A stretch of DNA of 64,000 nucleotides from Ophiostoma sp. CBS 140.51 (GCA_029298735.1 JANSLP010000121.1:1-64000); one strand, 5' to 3'; positions 40,121 through 51,455 are shown, counted from the first letter of the stretch. Made by a program: numbers and translations. Notes: a model not told the origin generated them from the sequence alone.

Positions 40121-40138
40121 TTCAGGTTCAGGTTCAGC
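40121..40138 (+). repeat. 6-bp tandem repeat TTCAGG x3
   Basis: Three copies of TTCAGG, the last with a final C in place of G. Confidence 0.8.
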
Positions 40139-40440
40139 TGGGCCCTGCCGTGCTTCAGATACCCAAACGGGACGGGCCAGGTCCCAGCGAGACAGACAGT
40201 CGATCGTGCCATGATAGGCTGGCAGGGCTGGATACTGACCTCATTTACATCTCATTCATTGCTCTTCCCAGCAAGGTCTCAAGGTCTCATCCTCCATTCC
40301 TTGTCCATTCCTTGCCCATTCATGCTATTGTGAAAAATTTTCACGTTTACCAGGGATGATCCACTCCCATGAGAATGTGAGGGTTGAAAATTTGACTTCT
40401 CACAGTGGTGACTGCGAACCCGCAGAAGCTCCAAAAGAGC

Positions 40441-40487
40441 TGCAAAGAGCTGCAAGAAGCTGCAAGAAGCTGCAAGAAGCTGCAAAA
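40441..40487 (+). repeat. 10-bp tandem repeat TGCAAGAAGC, about 4.5 copies
   Basis: A first variant copy (TGCAAAGAGC), three perfect copies at 40451-40480 and a partial copy. Because GCTGCAAGAAGC is rich in CTGCA half-sites, the array also has weak dyad character. Confidence 0.9.
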
Positions 40488-43400
40488 CGACCCAAAAGAA
40501 GCTGTCGCCTTGTCAAGGTACACACCGACTCTGTGCAAGTGGACTCTTGTGGACTTTGTGGGCTTTGTGGACTCTACCGGCTCTGCAGACACAGACGCCC
40601 GCTGCGGTCTGCAGATGGAGAGAGAGTATGGGGCATATGGGTAGCCTTTTTTGCATTTTGTCTCTTTTCACTTCAGTTCACCGTCGCCTTGTCAATTCAC
40701 AGTGTTTTCTTTCTTCACTTTCTTTCTTTTTCGATGTTACGAACCCCTGCTCGTTCCAAGGCTTCCTTCACCATTCTAGCGCATCCACTGGTTCCTGCAT
40801 GCAACCAGGGTGCTGCAGAACAGTGAGAGAAGAAAGGCGAAGGGACAAAAACAAAGAAAGCACAGGGCACAAGGCATGCAATTGAAATAAAAAAGGCATC
40901 AAAGTAAATGAGCTCTCAAGGCAACGGACAACAGAATTTTCACTGTATCCATCTATTACTTCTTCCCTGCCTCTTTTTTACGGACTGCCGAAAGGGTAGA
41001 GGAGAAGATGCAACCTGACATGTCAAGTCGGACAACTGTAGAAATATGGAGAAGACGAGAAAGGAGAAGACAATAAAAGAAGACAACGAGGCGAAGGACG
41101 TCTTTCCACTCAACGCCGTAAACCCACCCATGCTTTTGGTACGTACGAGGATAAAAGAACAAAAAACATACGAGGGTGCGTAATTGATTTTTAGGTCCAC
41201 TGCAGAGTCTGCAAAATTGCAGAAGTGGACGCCGAAAACGCTGAACGCTGAAGCAAGCTCTTCGGCACTTCTTTTTGATATCCACATATGGGGCTTAAAG
41301 GATGCTCTTCCCAGTGAACAACAACGCATCCGGAAGCGACATTACCCTTGCCTGAAACCTGAGGACTCAACAAAAAATGAGAGAGAAAAGATAATGCGTC
41401 TTCCAGATGCTTCTCGCACTGTCCACTTTATGCTGCTGCCTGTTAAGGATCGTTAAGAGCTGGGGGGTGTTGTTCGTTTGAAATGTTTCCTGTTCACCGT
41501 GCAAATATGCACTGTTCCTTTCGCGAACGAATAAACTTTCTTCCTTGCCCTTCGCTTCAGCTTATTCCTCCTTCTGTTCTCAGCTTTATCCCATCCTCAT
41601 CCTTCATCCTTCGTTTCTCTTGTCTTCTGTGTGAGAAAGCAAGAACCATGGTTCCCACTTTCGTGCCGAGAAAACAAACCCTGCGCTGGTCTGTTTCAAA
41701 AGCAAGATGAAGTGGAAGTAATCTCTACCAAACCACTAACAAATCGTTGCCAAAATCAAATCGATGATGTCTTTTTTTAACTCGTTGTTTGGTCCGACCA
41801 AGGGTTCGTAAGAGCAGGAAGAGAGGCTTGCCGTTCCGCGGGCGGGCCCTCGGGCCTTTGCACTTCTCTCCCTCTTTTCTCGTCTGCAATCGGCCGACTC
41901 AACCGGCCGTTCTTCCCTTGCTCTTCTGGAAGGGCCGTTGGCCTGGCCGCAAGACAAGGATATGGAAGCCCATGCTGTTTCGGCGGCAGCTTGATGGACA
42001 AAGCTTTGCTTTACCCTCAACCTCTGGTACCACGCATCAAAGCTCCATCCTTAATTGTATCTCATCGTATCCTAACAAAATCCAAAAATACCCAAACATG
42101 CGCAAATGCGGTATATTTTTTGCGAAGCCAAAGCAAAGAAGTCGAAGAATAGTCGTTCGTTTTGATCCTGGGTCGTTTCTTGCGGGAAGTCTCCACGTTG
42201 GGTTTCATTCCGTTTCTTCCCACATCCAAGATTGATCTCATTCATCGAGTCTTCTCCATCTTGCCTTCTCATCACCAAGCCCAGCCAAGGATTGGCTCAG
42301 ACACGGCCAAGGCAGCAAAGAGAAAGAGATGACAAAAACAAGCGACAGTGACCAAAAGATTGTTTTGTCTGAGAACCAGTTGCGTGGTTGTTGATCGCCA
42401 GTGTCTCCACTTTTATCTCTTACAACACCCATTTGACGAAACGGCCTGACAATCTGACGACGTCTCTTCCCGTATTCATCCTCGGAAGGGCCGCGGACGG
42501 TACAGGCACCAACCGGACCAGACATTAATGGTTGAGCGGGGCAGAAAACCGCTCTGTCTGTTCTGTCAAGTCCTCAGTTTTATGTAATACGACTCAATTG
42601 TCGTGAGATGGGATGCCTTGAGACTTGACAAGACAACCATCAAGGACCCTTCTTGATCCTCTTTCGTGGAGGGTGTAGTGCAAGGGACAGTGATACGTCG
42701 TGGACAGAGAGGAGAGAAAATGGCTGGACAATGGCTGTCTTCTCATCCATCTGTGTCTCGCCCTGTCTTTTTCCAATGCGTTGAATTGTTGGTCCCCTTG
42801 ATGTCGATTGTTGCTTTGTCCCTCCTTGGTTCTTGCTTGTTCCTGTCAGATTTGTGCAAGGTGTGGTAGAGGCTGACTGGCTGACTGCATTCACTTTCTT
42901 GTATGCATATTTGGACTTTGCACGGCCTGAATAGGGCATATTTTATATGTTCAGCAAATCACAGCCCTCAGAGGCCGCCCTCCATGAGGCATAACTTGGA
43001 GTGCATTCCCCTCCTTCCCTCCTGCGTAAACCGCTCTTGCACATCCCTCCATCGTTTCGCCTTCTTTCTGTTTCTTTTTCTCGTCCCTCGCAGGTTGGTA
43101 GGCTCGGCAGGTTTCTTGTACTGACAAGCCCATTGTTCCTGTTTTATATGCAAGCATATTCCTGCAAAGCTCTTGTGGGGATGTTGACCACTTAGATGCC
43201 CTGGTGCCGTGACCCTCTTGGAACAAAGTTGACGTGTCCGCCTCCGAGCCGTCGAGCCAGACAAGGCGTCCCGGGCAAGGGGCAAAGGATGCTAGGGGAA
43301 TATCGACTGGTTTACTGGTTTGAGGGGAAGATGTAGGGTGCGTGGCATACTCGGTGCTTGGCTGTTGATGCTTGATGCTTTGTGCTTAACGATGTATTTG

Positions 43401-45352
43401 TGTCCCCTCTTTTGGGCTGACCAACGATGGACGAAGCAAACAACATATGCCTCGAACGAGTTATGCGTCTTTTACACAGCTTCAACAGATACAACCAATA
43501 ATTGACAGAAGGAAGCATATGCACACACAATGTGGTTGTCGTTTCAGTAAGTGTAAAACAAACACTTGCACAGCATGCCCAGATAGATGCCCAAAGCATC
43601 CACTGCTGCGCATCTGCTTATACGATATGCGTGTACGTGGATTTATCTGTGTAAAAAAACAACACAAGTCCATCACAAACATGGCCATCTACTGTGTAAG
43701 CCAATTGAATGCAAACGGAAAAGCATAGGTTCGGTCGTGGCCGCCATTGACTGCCTAGTACTCAGTACACACCCCGAAAAAAAAATACACTGTACGCCGT
43801 CAAAACCACAAAACCACGCGATGATGCCATGTCCTCCCGGAGCCAATCCATCCTCGCCCCCTGCGTCTCTTTTGTGTTCCTTCAATGCGTTCTGTCTGTA
43901 GTCTGTACAAAGTACGTCTGTCTGTGTACGCCTGCACCTCTCTGTCTTACTGCGTCCTTTTGTGCTCGTGTCCGTGTCTCCGTGGCCAACACCCGTGTCG
44001 CCGTGTCCCCGTATATCCGCATCGCGTCACTCCTCTACTACGAAAGTACTTGTTACCGCTGTACTCTATGTACATGTACTCTCTGGGCCTCTGAGTTTCT
44101 GTCGCCTTTTCTTATGTACGAGGATCCACGGCATTCGCGCTCGCGCTCGTGCTTTCGTGTCCGTCCTTCTCTTCGATTCTACTTCTCCACTCTCTCCCGT
44201 GTCGGCTTCGGTCCCGCGGCCTGGCCCTTCCTCTTGTGTTTCTGTGTCGCCGAACCCGCCACCGTTTCTGAAGAGCGGGATTTATTCAGTGTATCTACGA
44301 CATACTTGTACTGTGCTTGTCTTGTGTCGTGTGTGCTCGTGCACCATACAATGGACACACTGTATGGGGAAAGAGAGCGTGTCTCTCTACTCTGTAGACC
44401 AGTGTGTTTTCTTTGCTGCGAGAAGCCGTCCCTCTTTGTGGCACAGCCGTGTTTCGCATTGTGCATGGGAGTGGAGAGAGACAGCAAGAGGGCGTTCAGT
44501 ATGTCCATGGGTGGCTGAACATGGGAAGCAGACGAAAGGAAGGAGGACCATACAGGAATACGTCCGACTCGCCGGAGACAGTTAAGGCCTGTTCCTTGTC
44601 CATGTCCAAGTCTTTTCTACCCTGTTGAGCTGTCTTTTACTGCCGAGAAAGTATGAAGTAACGGGCAGAGACAGCTTTCAGAAAGTCTAAGAGAGAAAGA
44701 AAATAAATGCCGCTTTCACAGGCCTTGTCGAGCTGAGCTGTTTTGTCTATTCTTGATACCTATTTTGGTTCGATGATGTCTGGTATGTGTGCTGTTCTTC
44801 GGCATGGCAGACTCTCGGCGAATCGCGAAGAACATGGGCTGATGGAAGGTAGTTGACCCGGCCGATGCTGGACCGAGGGAGGAATGCAGTCGAGAAGTAA
44901 AGCTACAAGAAAATAAATCAACAAGAAAGCACAATATGCAAAACATCGACACTGCGGGCAAAGGATATACCCGCTAGCCTGTGTCGCCGGATACGCCTTG
45001 ATCCCCTAATGTAGTGTACTTTTCTTGCAACAATGGTGTATGTGTAGTGAATAGCCTCTAGTAGTGCAACGTCCCGACTGCCACGAGAGTAGGTATGTAT
45101 GTGCTGGGTCGGCTGCTGTTTTCCGTAGGCCGTAGGAGATTGTGGCTGGCGTTGTGAATGTGTATCAACGATGCACCATCATGAACGACGAGCATCGACG
45201 AGACAGGATCCAGACTCGTTGATGAGCGACAACATTGCTCTGAAAACACCTCATTGATCTCGTTCAAACATGACAAAAATATGTGCTATCACCAACTGAA
45301 CAAAAATCAATGTTAAGAAGGCGCTCTGCAAAAAAATGCAAAAAAGAAACAG

Positions 45353-45456
45353 TGGGATCGGTGAGGCTCGAACTCACGACCTTAGGATGTGCCTATCTTC
45401 GGATACGGCTCATATCACTATGAGACCTACGCGCTAGCCAACTGCGCCACGATCCC
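45353..45456 (-). tRNA. tRNA-Met(CAU), elongator, with intron
   Basis: Read on the minus strand, a complete cloverleaf is present: acceptor stem GGGATCG/CGATCCC (7 pairs), discriminator A, U8-G9, D stem GCGC/GCGC, anticodon loop CTCATAA with anticodon CAU, variable loop AGGTC, and T arm GTGAG-TTCGAGC-CTCAC. A 30-nt intron (45389-45418) sits one base 3' of the anticodon, the canonical nuclear position. It contains TATGAG, which can pair with CTCATA around the anticodon, as expected for the pre-tRNA recognised by the splicing endonuclease. The T arm (TTCGAGC) and the elongator-type anticodon stem, with a U-U pair at 31/39 as in yeast elongator tRNA-Met, argue against the initiator. Downstream on the minus strand are T6/T7 runs (45329-45346), which would be RNA polymerase III terminators. 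Confidence 0.96.
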
Positions 45457-46176
45457 CTATGTTATGTTTGGTGGATGTTGGGTGTGGGTTCCTCCTGCTG
45501 GCCATTGAATAGACAAGAAAACAAGCAGAAAGAGAAGCCAAAAAAGAGAGAGAAAAAAACCTGCAAGATCTTGCCCCTTTCTGTGCGACCACAGACTTTT
45601 TCGTGATGGGGCGTGTCGGCATCGTGAGGCGTTCTGGGGCGTTCTAAGGCGCTCGAGTTGCATCGTGGAAATGTCGTGGACGAGAGACATTGTCTAGTTG
45701 AGAAACGTGCTGGTCGAGGAGAGAGAGAAAAATCAAAGAAAACAATAGGGAGAGGGAGAGACATGGCTGGTCTTGGTCACGGAGGCACGGCGTCTTGTCG
45801 TTCGAGTCTCTTGTGTAGCCAGAAAAGGCTGGAGTCAAGTCTGGAGTCGAATCTGGAGTCTGGGCCATGGCGTCGCAGTCGGCAGCAACAAGCGAGCGGT
45901 CAAACATGGGCTTGGAGGCCTGCATCTTGCATCGGTACTGGTTTTTTGTTTTGTTTTACGTTGTCTGTGTATCGACGAGGCTGTTGTTGTGTTGCAGACC
46001 GTTCGAGACAAAGCTCACAGCTCACAGGTCAACCAGTGTCTTCTCAGCATCCCTAAACATATGATCATCGTGTCCAGGTCCCAAGATGTGTATCCAAAAA
46101 TGTGTGTATTCGCTAAAATCAAAACTGCCAAATATTACGTGCTCATGCTCTTTGTCGTCGCAGAGACTTTCGCTGC
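45457..46176. other. Intergenic region between tRNA-Met and aldolase-domain gene
   Basis: It holds the upstream flank of the tRNA and the 3' flank of the minus-strand aldolase-domain gene. A tandem TCTGGAGTCAAG/TCTGGAGTCGAA-like duplication occurs at about 45830-45860. No gene recognised. Confidence 0.55.
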
Positions 46177-47159
46177 CTACTCGACGTTCAGAACAAGCTG
46201 CTCAAAGCCCTTGGCGACGGCGTCTTCGCCGCCTGCTGCCTCAATCTCAAACTCGAGGTCTGGCTGGGCCTCCCGGTACAGCACGTGCGCGTCCGCACCC
46301 ATCCGCTCGTTATACGATGCCTCCTCGTCGCTGACCACCTGCTTCTTGAGACCGTTGGCCGCCGCTGCCTCGACCTGCAACTGGATCTTGCACGACCGGT
46401 CCAGAAGCCCAAACAAAAAGCCGGCCTCGTCGACCGTCTCGCCCACCGAGATCAGGCCGTGGTTCAGCAAAATGGCGCCACGGTGGGCAGGTTGCAGCGC
46501 TGCCGCAATCCGCTCGCCCTCCTCCTCAGCAAAGACTATACCGCCATACTGCGCATACACGGCGTGCTTGCCGTAAAAGGTGCACACGTCCTGCGTCAGC
46601 ATGTCCAGTGGACGGCCAAATGCGGCCCATGCCCGACCAGAAATTGTGTGTGCGTGGCAGACGGCGTGCACATCGTTGGGGCGGGCGCGGTGGACGGCAC
46701 GGTGGATCAGGTAGCCGGCGGCGTTGGATGTGCGGCCAGCCACGGCCGGGTTACCGGAGCCGGCCACAAAACGGCCCGTCTGGATGTCGAGCAGGACCAT
46801 GTCGCCAGCGGTCATCATGCCGAAATGGCGGCCGAGCGAGTTCATCCAGATACAGCCCGGAAACTCGGGGTCGCGGACCGAAATATGGCCACTCTGGCCC
46901 TCGAGGAAGCCCTGGCGCGCAAAGAAGCGGAATGTCGCCGCCATGTGGATGAGGGTGTGCCGCCGTGCCTCGACGAAGGTCGGGAATGTGGGAATGCCTA
47001 GAAGGTTAGAGGTGGTGACAACTATCTAGATTTGAGCAAGGGAGACTAACCTGGCAGCTCGTCGCCGTGAGAGATGGCCCGGTTGGGCGACACAATCATC
47101 TCCTTTTCAGTTGTTTTGGCCACGGCTGGGCCGTCCTCGACAGTAGCTGAAGGAGCCAT
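46177..47159 (-). CDS. Class II aldolase/adducin-domain protein
   Basis: Two exons on the minus strand: 47159-47051 and 46997-46177, separated by a 53-nt intron (46998-47050; GTTAGT donor, CTAAC branch-like site, TAG acceptor). They encode 309 residues. After a 30-residue lead the class II aldolase/adducin fold follows: ARQGFLEGQSGHISVRDP (about 63-80), the zinc-site motif CHAH with His151 and His153, and a third histidine in LLNHGLISVG (His216). Bacterial members are zinc-dependent fuculose- or ribulose-phosphate aldolases or epimerases. Many fungal paralogues of this length have no assigned substrate, so enzyme activity is inferred only from the retained zinc ligands. The start MAPSATVEDG is chosen because it is in frame with the spliced product and in an AACC/CACC-like context. 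It is divergently arranged with CCT3 over about 1.15 kb. The alternative of starting at the internal Met (46944) would delete the conserved VEARRHTLIH segment. Confidence 0.9.
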
Positions 47160-48311
47160 GGTGATGATGGGATGTTCTTCTCGAGAAGGAAAAGAAAGAA
47201 GATAAGAAGCAAAGCTCTGACACTGGCCAGATATCAACCTTGTTGGATGTTTGCAATTTTGCAAGATACTGGTTTTTTCCCTCGTCTTTCTTCTTGTTTT
47301 CTCTCCGTAACACCTGAACGGGCAATTCGTCGACTTATATCAGAGTTCGGCCTCGGAAATACCTTGATTGTATGGTCGTCAAGAGTTAGTTTCTCTAGAT
47401 AAATCGGTCGTAGCGTAGGATATGTAGCCGAAGTTCAGGTAGATAGCAAAGTCAGCCACGCCGTTTGAGCAGGGAATGATACGAGTCCAAGGTAAGTGGC
47501 CAGCGGAGATAGCCAAGAATAGTCTGTGAGATGCCCCATCGCGATGTTCGGAACGTGGTCGATCGGCCTGGAACCAACTCCTCAAATGGTCTACTCCATA
47601 ACAAAGCCCAGCAAATCTACACATTTAACGCACCAGTAAGATAGCAAAGCACCGATAGCGAATGCACACTTCGGCTGCGGGGGAAGTAGCGTGCCTTCCT
47701 CACCTTGCGTCTTTCTTCCCAGAATCGCGAACGAGGAAGGTACAGCCGGCGCGGGAGCGACTACGGAGGCCTGTATTAGCAATTGATGATATAACACGTG
47801 ATACACCACGCGAGAAGACCACTTTATCTTATCGTTATTTCTTATCTTATCAAAGGAGCAGCGGCCGCCGGACGTACCTTTAATCCGCCACCACCCCTCT
47901 CTGCTAGGTTGGAGCAACAGCGCCAAATTCAGGGGGGCAAGCAAAGGCGGTAGCTTTGGCAGGCGGCGAATTACTTTTTTTCTAGAGTTTGCGTCTGGAG
48001 GCTTCGGCGGGGCCAATTCTCCTATTATTTTCAACGACCCGCGATCGAAACTAGGCAAACGCATATTGAGACGCAACGTTCAAGACAGCATCTACACCTC
48101 TGCCTTGTTTATTTTCTGTGTTTTTACGAACTCGACATTATTCTTTTTCACCAGACACACTGTACACCACTGCATTGTGTTTCTCTCGACATTGCGACCT
48201 GTTTTATACCCAGGCGACTTTCCCCCCCTCTTCTGCGGCTTGAAGCTATTTCAAAGCTTCATTCTACCGACTTCCACGAACCCCGACACCCCCCTATTCC
48301 AGACAGCAAAG
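47160..48311. promoter_or_regulatory. Divergent promoter region of aldolase-domain gene and CCT3
   Basis: About 1.15 kb between two start codons facing away from each other. No open frame in it has a recognisable domain. The last 200 bases before CCT3 are pyrimidine-rich (CTTTCCCCCCCTCTTC and similar), typical of fungal leaders. Shared regulation is possible but cannot be shown from sequence. Confidence 0.55.
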
Positions 48312-50235
48312 ATGCAGGCCCCCGTGCTGGTGATGAGTATGTATTGCGACCATTGAAGATGCTCGTGGGGTTGATTGGAGCTTTTGGAGAGCTTGTTGGA
48401 GCTCCCCTCCTTTTCAGGGGCAGCTGCATCGAGATATCTAGAGACCGCCACGAGACCGCCACTTTGCATTTCCAGCATTTCCAGCATTTCCAGCACCTCC
48501 AGCTACAATCTCCAATCTTTACTCCCCAACAGCAGACAACTAACCTTTACTCTTACCCCTACAGACACCGGAGGCGGTGAGAGACAGACTGGCCGCAAGG
48601 CGCAGCTGTCCAACATCGCGGCCGCCAAGACCGTCGCCGACATCATCCGCTCGTGCCTGGGCCCCAAGGCCATGCTCAAGATGCTGCTCGACCCCATGGG
48701 TGGCATCGTCCTGACCAACGACGGCCACGCCATCCTGCGCGAGATTGAGGTATCGCACCCCGCCGCCAAGAGCATGATTGAGCTGAGCCGGACACAAGAC
48801 GAGGAGGTCGGCGACGGCACAACCACAGTCATTATCCTGGCCGGCGAGATCCTGGCCCAGGCCCTGCCACAACTCGAGCGCAACATCCACCCCGTCGTCA
48901 TCATTTCTGCCTTTAAGCGCGCCCTCAAGGACGCCCTCGAAATCATCGAAGAGATCTCCCTCCCCATCGACGTCAACGACGACAAGGCCATGTACGGCCT
49001 CATCAACTCGTCGATCGGCACCAAGTTTGTCTCGCGCTGGTCCAAGCTCATGTGCGACCTGGCGCTCAAGGCCGTCCGCACAGTCGTCTGGGACGTTGGC
49101 AGCGGTGGCCGCCCCGAGGTCGACATCAAGCGCTACGCCCGTGTCGAGAAGGTGCCTGGTGGCGAGATTGAGGACAGCTGCGTGCTCGACGGTGTCATGC
49201 TCAACAAGGACATTACCCACCCCAAGATGCGCCGCAAGATTGAGAACCCGCGCATCGTGCTGCTCGATTGCCCGCTCGAGTACAAGAAGGGCGAGTCCCA
49301 GACCAACATTGAAATCTCCAAGGAGGAGGACTGGAACCGCATATTGCAGATTGAGGAGGAGCAGGTCAAGGCCATGTGCGACGCCGTCCTGTCCGTCAAC
49401 CCGGACATTGTCATCACAGAGAAGGGTGTCTCCGATCTCGCACAGCACTACCTGCTCAAGGCCAACGTCACCGCTCTGCGCCGTGTCCGCAAGACCGATA
49501 ACAACAGAATAGCCCGCGCCACGGGCGCCACGATTGTGAACCGTGTTGAGGACCTGCAGGAGTCGGATGTCGGTACTAAGTGCGGTCTTTTTGAGATTGA
49601 GAAGATTGGCGACGAGTACTTTACCTTTTTGACCAAGTGCACCACTCCCAAGGCCTGCACCATCCTGCTGCGCGGCCCCTCCAAGGACATCCTGAACGAG
49701 ATTGAGCGCAACCTGCAGGATGCCATGGGCGTTGCCCGCAACGTCATGTTCCACCCGCGGCTGTCGCCCGGCGGTGGTGCTACTGAGATGGCCGTGTCCG
49801 TGCGGCTGGGCCAGCTGGCCAAGGAGATTGAGGGTGTGCAGCAGTGGCCGTACAAGGCTGTGGCCGACGCGCTTGAGGTCATCCCGCGGACGCTGATCCA
49901 GAACGCCGGCCAGAGTCCCGTGCGTGTCATTACCGACCTGCGCGCCAAGCACGCCGAGGGCAAGAGCACGTGGGGCATCAACGGCGATGCCGGTACGCTG
50001 GTGGACATGAAGGAGTACGGTGTGTGGGAGCCCGAGGCGATCAAGGTGCAGAGCATCAAGACGGCGATTGAGGTATGTTGTCTCTCTATTCCATGGATTT
50101 ATGTTATCTATGTGATTCCTACTAACATCTTTCTTTTTCTTTTAGGCCGCCTGCCTGCTTCTGAGAGTCGACGACATCTGCAGTGCCAAGAAGGCACAAC
50201 CGGGTGTTGGCACCGGTGGTGGTGGTGACGAGTAG
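48312..50235 (+). CDS. CCT3: Chaperonin CCT/TRiC subunit gamma
   Basis: Three exons: 48312-48336, 48565-50072 and 50146-50235, encoding 540 residues, the usual size. Intron 1 (48337-48564, 228 nt) has a GTATGT donor and CCCTACAG acceptor. Intron 2 (50073-50145, 73 nt) has a GTATGT donor, CTAAC branch site and TTTTAG acceptor. The product begins MQAPVLVMNTGGGER and continues with group II chaperonin hallmarks: LGPKAMLKMLLDPMGG (about 40-55), TNDGHAILREI, and the ATP-site motif GDGTTTVIILAGE near residue 91. The gamma-type C-terminus DDICSAKK leads into a Gly-rich tail. CCT is the cytosolic hetero-octameric ring that folds actin and tubulin. It is divergent from the aldolase-domain gene and convergent with the PRKRIP1 homologue. 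The tiny 25-nt first exon is supported because only its splicing restores the conserved N-terminus. Confidence 0.97.
48467..48502 (+). repeat. 9-bp tandem repeat CATTTCCAG in CCT3 intron 1
   Basis: Three perfect copies and one diverged copy (CACCTCCAG), each ending in CAG and therefore resembling a 3' splice acceptor. A second small duplication, AGACCGCCACG, precedes it at 48442-48462. The true acceptor lies 62 bases downstream at 48564. Confidence 0.9.
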
Positions 50236-50753
50236 AATATCCAAATGGAGATGGAGATGCCACCGCCCGGCCCTCCAGCTGAATTGCTCGCTTCATAAGT
50301 GGGCATATGTGTGAAGGGGTACACAGGTGGCAGAGGAAGTTGATAGACCGGCCTCAAGGCCGATATGGGACAAGAGTTGAAAAAGATAAACAACCGGAAA
50401 GACAAAATATAATGGAATTTTTTAAAATTGGCTGTATGTAGTATGTATGGGAGGGATAACTGTTTGGCGTCTCAGATGGTTACAGAAAAAAATCATACCC
50501 ATTATTATTGTGTCAAGACATGTCTATCGTCGTGGTAGGGCATTTCCGTACGAGGCCTACAGCCTCTTTCCCAATTTCCCCTCCTCATATGACCCGTAAT
50601 GCGATTTAAGCTGTCTTATAGGAGCCATTCACGAGGTGTGATGAGCCGTTTGTGTCGATGTGGACACAGCGTCGAGGCGCAAGCCTTTGAGGGCCGCGCC
50701 GGCGCTTGGGTATAGTATAGCTCTAAGAAGTATGCAAGTCATCCTGGCAACTC
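50236..50753. other. Intergenic region between convergent genes
   Basis: Shared 3' flank of CCT3 (+) and the PRKRIP1 homologue (-). It contains A/T-rich stretches near 50390-50420 and 50490-50510 that could serve polyadenylation. No gene recognised. Confidence 0.6.
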
Positions 50754-51455
50754 TCAATCGTCGTCGTCCTGGATAAGCAGGCCGGGTCCTTCGGCAACCG
50801 GGATAGGTTCTTGCGCTGCTGGCTTTCTGGTCTGCCCGTTGGTACCGTTTGCTTTGCTGGTCGACTCGTCGCCGCTGGCTTGCGCTGTGTCGTCCTTTGT
50901 GTCGTCGTCGTCGTCGTCGTCACGGCCGAACTTTGGTAAGACGGGCTTTGTTGGTGCTGCCGTTGCCGTTGCCGCCTGTGCACCACCACCACCTCCTCCA
51001 CCATTCTTCTTTCCTCCTTTGGCTTTCCGTGCCTTGGCCTTTTCTCTCTTCTCCCGGTTGCGCTTCGTCTTCTCGTCGTCGCGCGCCTCACGCTCTCGCT
51101 TCTCCTTCTCAAACTCTTCTGCATCCTTGTCGCGTGCTGCCTCTTCATCTAGCTCTCGTAACCGTGCATATTCGCGCCGCCGGCTCGCCTTGTAAACGTG
51201 GAACTCGCCACTGCCTGCACCAGAGCTCGAGCCCTGCACACTAGAGATGATTTCCGGTGGCGCACCGCCGCCGGAGCCACGTAACCGCGCAACATCGGCG
51301 GACACGGGCACCTTGATTGTCTGATCGGGTTTGGCGAACAGCGCGTCGAGTCCTGCGGCTTGCGCTGAGACGGGTGTGAGGGCGCGCTTCTTGACGGGTC
51401 GTTTGGAGCGGCGATCGGCCGAGGTGGGGATCGACTCGGGGCCTTCGCCGGACAT
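50754..51455 (-). CDS. PRKRIP1 / DUF1168 family protein
   Basis: Single-exon gene of 233 residues on the minus strand. Residues about 83-150 match the DUF1168/PRKR-interacting protein 1 family: EFHVYKASRRREYARLRELDEE followed by a long, highly charged Glu/Lys/Arg helix ending in KKNGG. In animals PRKRIP1 binds double-stranded RNA, is associated with catalytic spliceosomes and forms a long single helix. A splicing-associated nuclear role is therefore inferred here. The N-terminus contains the KRPVKKRALTPVSAQAAGLDALFAKPD segment typical of fungal members. The C-terminal third is low-complexity: a Gly run, an Asp7 run encoded by a GTC-type triplet repeat (50901-50922 on the plus strand), and an acidic DDDD end. 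ATG at 51455 is the first in frame. No intron is needed. Confidence 0.88.
   Translation of the reverse strand: MSGEGPESIPTSADRRSKRPVKKRALTPVSAQAAGLDALFAKPDQTIKVPVSADVARLRGSGGGAPPEIISSVQGSSSGAGSGEFHVYKASRRREYARLRELDEEAARDKDAEEFEKEKREREARDDEKTKRNREKREKAKARKAKGGKKNGGGGGGGAQAATATAAPTKPVLPKFGRDDDDDDDTKDDTAQASGDESTSKANGTNGQTRKPAAQEPIPVAEGPGLLIQDDDD

Larger units (their letters stand above)
31605..45352. other. Gene desert between the Ecl1-like gene and tRNA-Met
   Basis: No protein domain recognised in about 13.7 kb. The largest open frames are 34967-35998 (+, 343 codons but beginning with TTG) and 35991-37025 (-, 344 codons), which meet tail to tail, and 43829-44518 (+, 229 codons, cysteine-rich). 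None has a conserved motif I know. Several short tandem repeats and a T17 run (33820-33836) are listed separately. AT-rich sequence is present near 31740-32120 and 34230-34440. Confidence 0.55.

Noticed and set aside
48540..49952. 470-codon minus-strand open frame opposite CCT3
   Set aside because: CCT3 on the plus strand is certain by its motifs; the antisense frame is a codon-bias shadow.
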